From positions 1,736,001-1,800,000 of the forward strand of contig NW_027077402.1 of NCBI RefSeq assembly GCF_963924675.1: a DNA stretch of 64,000 nucleotides. The letters are read 5' to 3'. This document shows, piece by piece, positions 63,281 to 64,000 of the stretch. The position numbers were made by a program, and so were the translations under genes. Source of the stretch: Phocoena phocoena. Lineage: Eukaryota > Chordata > Mammalia > Artiodactyla > Phocoenidae. The first letter of the stretch is position 1. Every line of letters begins with the position of its first letter. The notes below the pieces were generated by a model. It was not told the DNA's origin, did not search any database, and was given only the letters and a program-made list of their open reading frames with translations.

Positions 63281-64000
63281 AAAACAAAACACAAAGACAG
63301 TGAAATAGAGAGCAATTCTTAAATAATTCACTCAGGGCATGTGATGCAACTGGGATTGACCACATCTACACCCAGAGCTGGTTGAGACATAAGGCTGGAC
63401 ACTTCTGGCTGATAGCACTGGTGAGTTTCGGTGAGCAAATGCAGACCCTTTGAAATCATACTGCATGGTACCCATTCCATGGGTCCCAACTCTCCAGGTT
63501 CAAGGCATTCTTCCTCCAGCTAAAACATGCATGGGAAACCCAGAGTATCGTCCACCGTGTGATTGGGAAACGATTTAAAATGCATCTCAGTTTTCGTATC
63601 CTGATCCTCGGGTTCACCATTCCAGATGCTTTACTAACACTCTCCCCGCTTGGAGAGTCAGTGCCTTTAACCTCCTGTTTGGCACAGCTTGCCATTTCTG
63701 TGCAAGATGAACAGGAATAGGGAGAACCAATGAGAGACTAGCTGTAGGTGTCTGCACGGGCAAATGTAACGCTCATTGCCCACCAGGAAGAGGAATTAAA
63801 CAAAGGCTCAGTGTGCCCTGCTGGAAACAGATTAGGGCCTGAAGCAATCCTGCGGTTTTGTACCCAGCTCACAAGAAAGCGAGTTGAAGAAAGGAGCTCA
63901 GGGGCACTGTACTTCACAAACCTGCAGAGTTATAAATGACAGCTATCCTCCAAAAATATATTGAAGTAAGCCTGCGAAGGGGAGTTGAAAGCGGGGCTGA
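63281..64000 (+). repeat. Unit 37, partial (cut by window end)
   Basis: About 720 bp of the ORF2-derived 5' part is present; the palindrome lies beyond the window. Markers cttctggctgatagcac, aaggcattc, cttgccatttc and ggggctga follow units 12-13 rather than the neighbouring units. The array continues past the right edge. Confidence 0.93.

Larger units (their letters stand above)
1..64000 (+). repeat. Tandem satellite array, 1.75 kb L1-derived unit (common cetacean satellite type)
   Basis: The same text recurs about every 1,747 bp from end to end, always in the same orientation. For example, AATAAA followed by tttc recurs at 388, 2135, 3881, 5628, 7375 and on to 63270, and a 72-bp palindrome recurs at 1202, 2948, 4695 and on to 62337. 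Copies differ by scattered substitutions and indels of 1-7 bp; by eye they are highly similar, but identity was not computed. The unit is the 3' end of an L1 element. Satellites of about 1.75 kb built from L1 are established for whales, where they form heterochromatin, so I infer a non-delphinid cetacean. Assignment to the array is certain; assignment to Cetacea is an inference from period plus L1 origin. No gene interrupts it. Confidence 0.97.

Noticed and set aside
1..64000. CRISPR array, rDNA or tandem gene family as explanations of the repeats
   Set aside because: The unit is 1.75 kb with no short direct repeats and spacers, no rRNA-like text, and no intact shared coding frame. The L1 collinearity explains the unit.

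Overview
The whole 64 kb window is one head-to-tail satellite array. A unit of about 1,747 bp is repeated 36 times in full (399-63280), with a partial unit at each end. Unit lengths run from 1,739 to 1,754 bp, and all units point the same way. I see no single-copy gene, RNA gene, CRISPR array or non-satellite stretch. The many short open frames are the same few frames recurring in each copy.

Each unit is a decayed 3'-terminal piece of a LINE-1 (L1) retrotransposon in sense orientation: roughly the C-terminal third of ORF2, then the 3' UTR, ending at an AATAAA. The next unit starts straight back inside ORF2, with no long A-tail between them. I matched the units to laurasiatherian/artiodactyl-type L1 text from memory, without a database search. 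A 72-bp palindrome interrupts the ORF2-derived sequence in every complete unit. It is perfect in seven copies and one mismatch off in most others.

Period and L1 origin together fit the 'common cetacean satellite', a heterochromatic satellite of about 1.75 kb in most whales and about 1.58 kb in oceanic dolphins, known to be L1-derived. The window is therefore most likely constitutive heterochromatin of a non-delphinid cetacean. Species and chromosome cannot be read from it.

Layout: units are numbered 1-36 from position 399, with partial units 0 (1-398) and 37 (63281-64000). The left edge (units 0-1) is the most diverged. Units 2-18 are mostly 'type A' in the 3' part, with 'type B' in units 3 and 8. 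Units 12-15 contain a recent local triplication. Units 5-6 recur as units 9-10, four units away. From unit 20 onward, type B alternates with type A, and marker haplotypes recur mainly 4 or 5 units apart (for example units 21, 26 and 31, and units 23, 28 and 33), so the higher-order structure is irregular. The right edge (units 36-37) returns to haplotypes seen in units 11-13, 25 units away. Unequal exchange and gene conversion explain this pattern. Nothing here looks translated or like a new enzymatic system. The most unusual element is the conserved palindrome.
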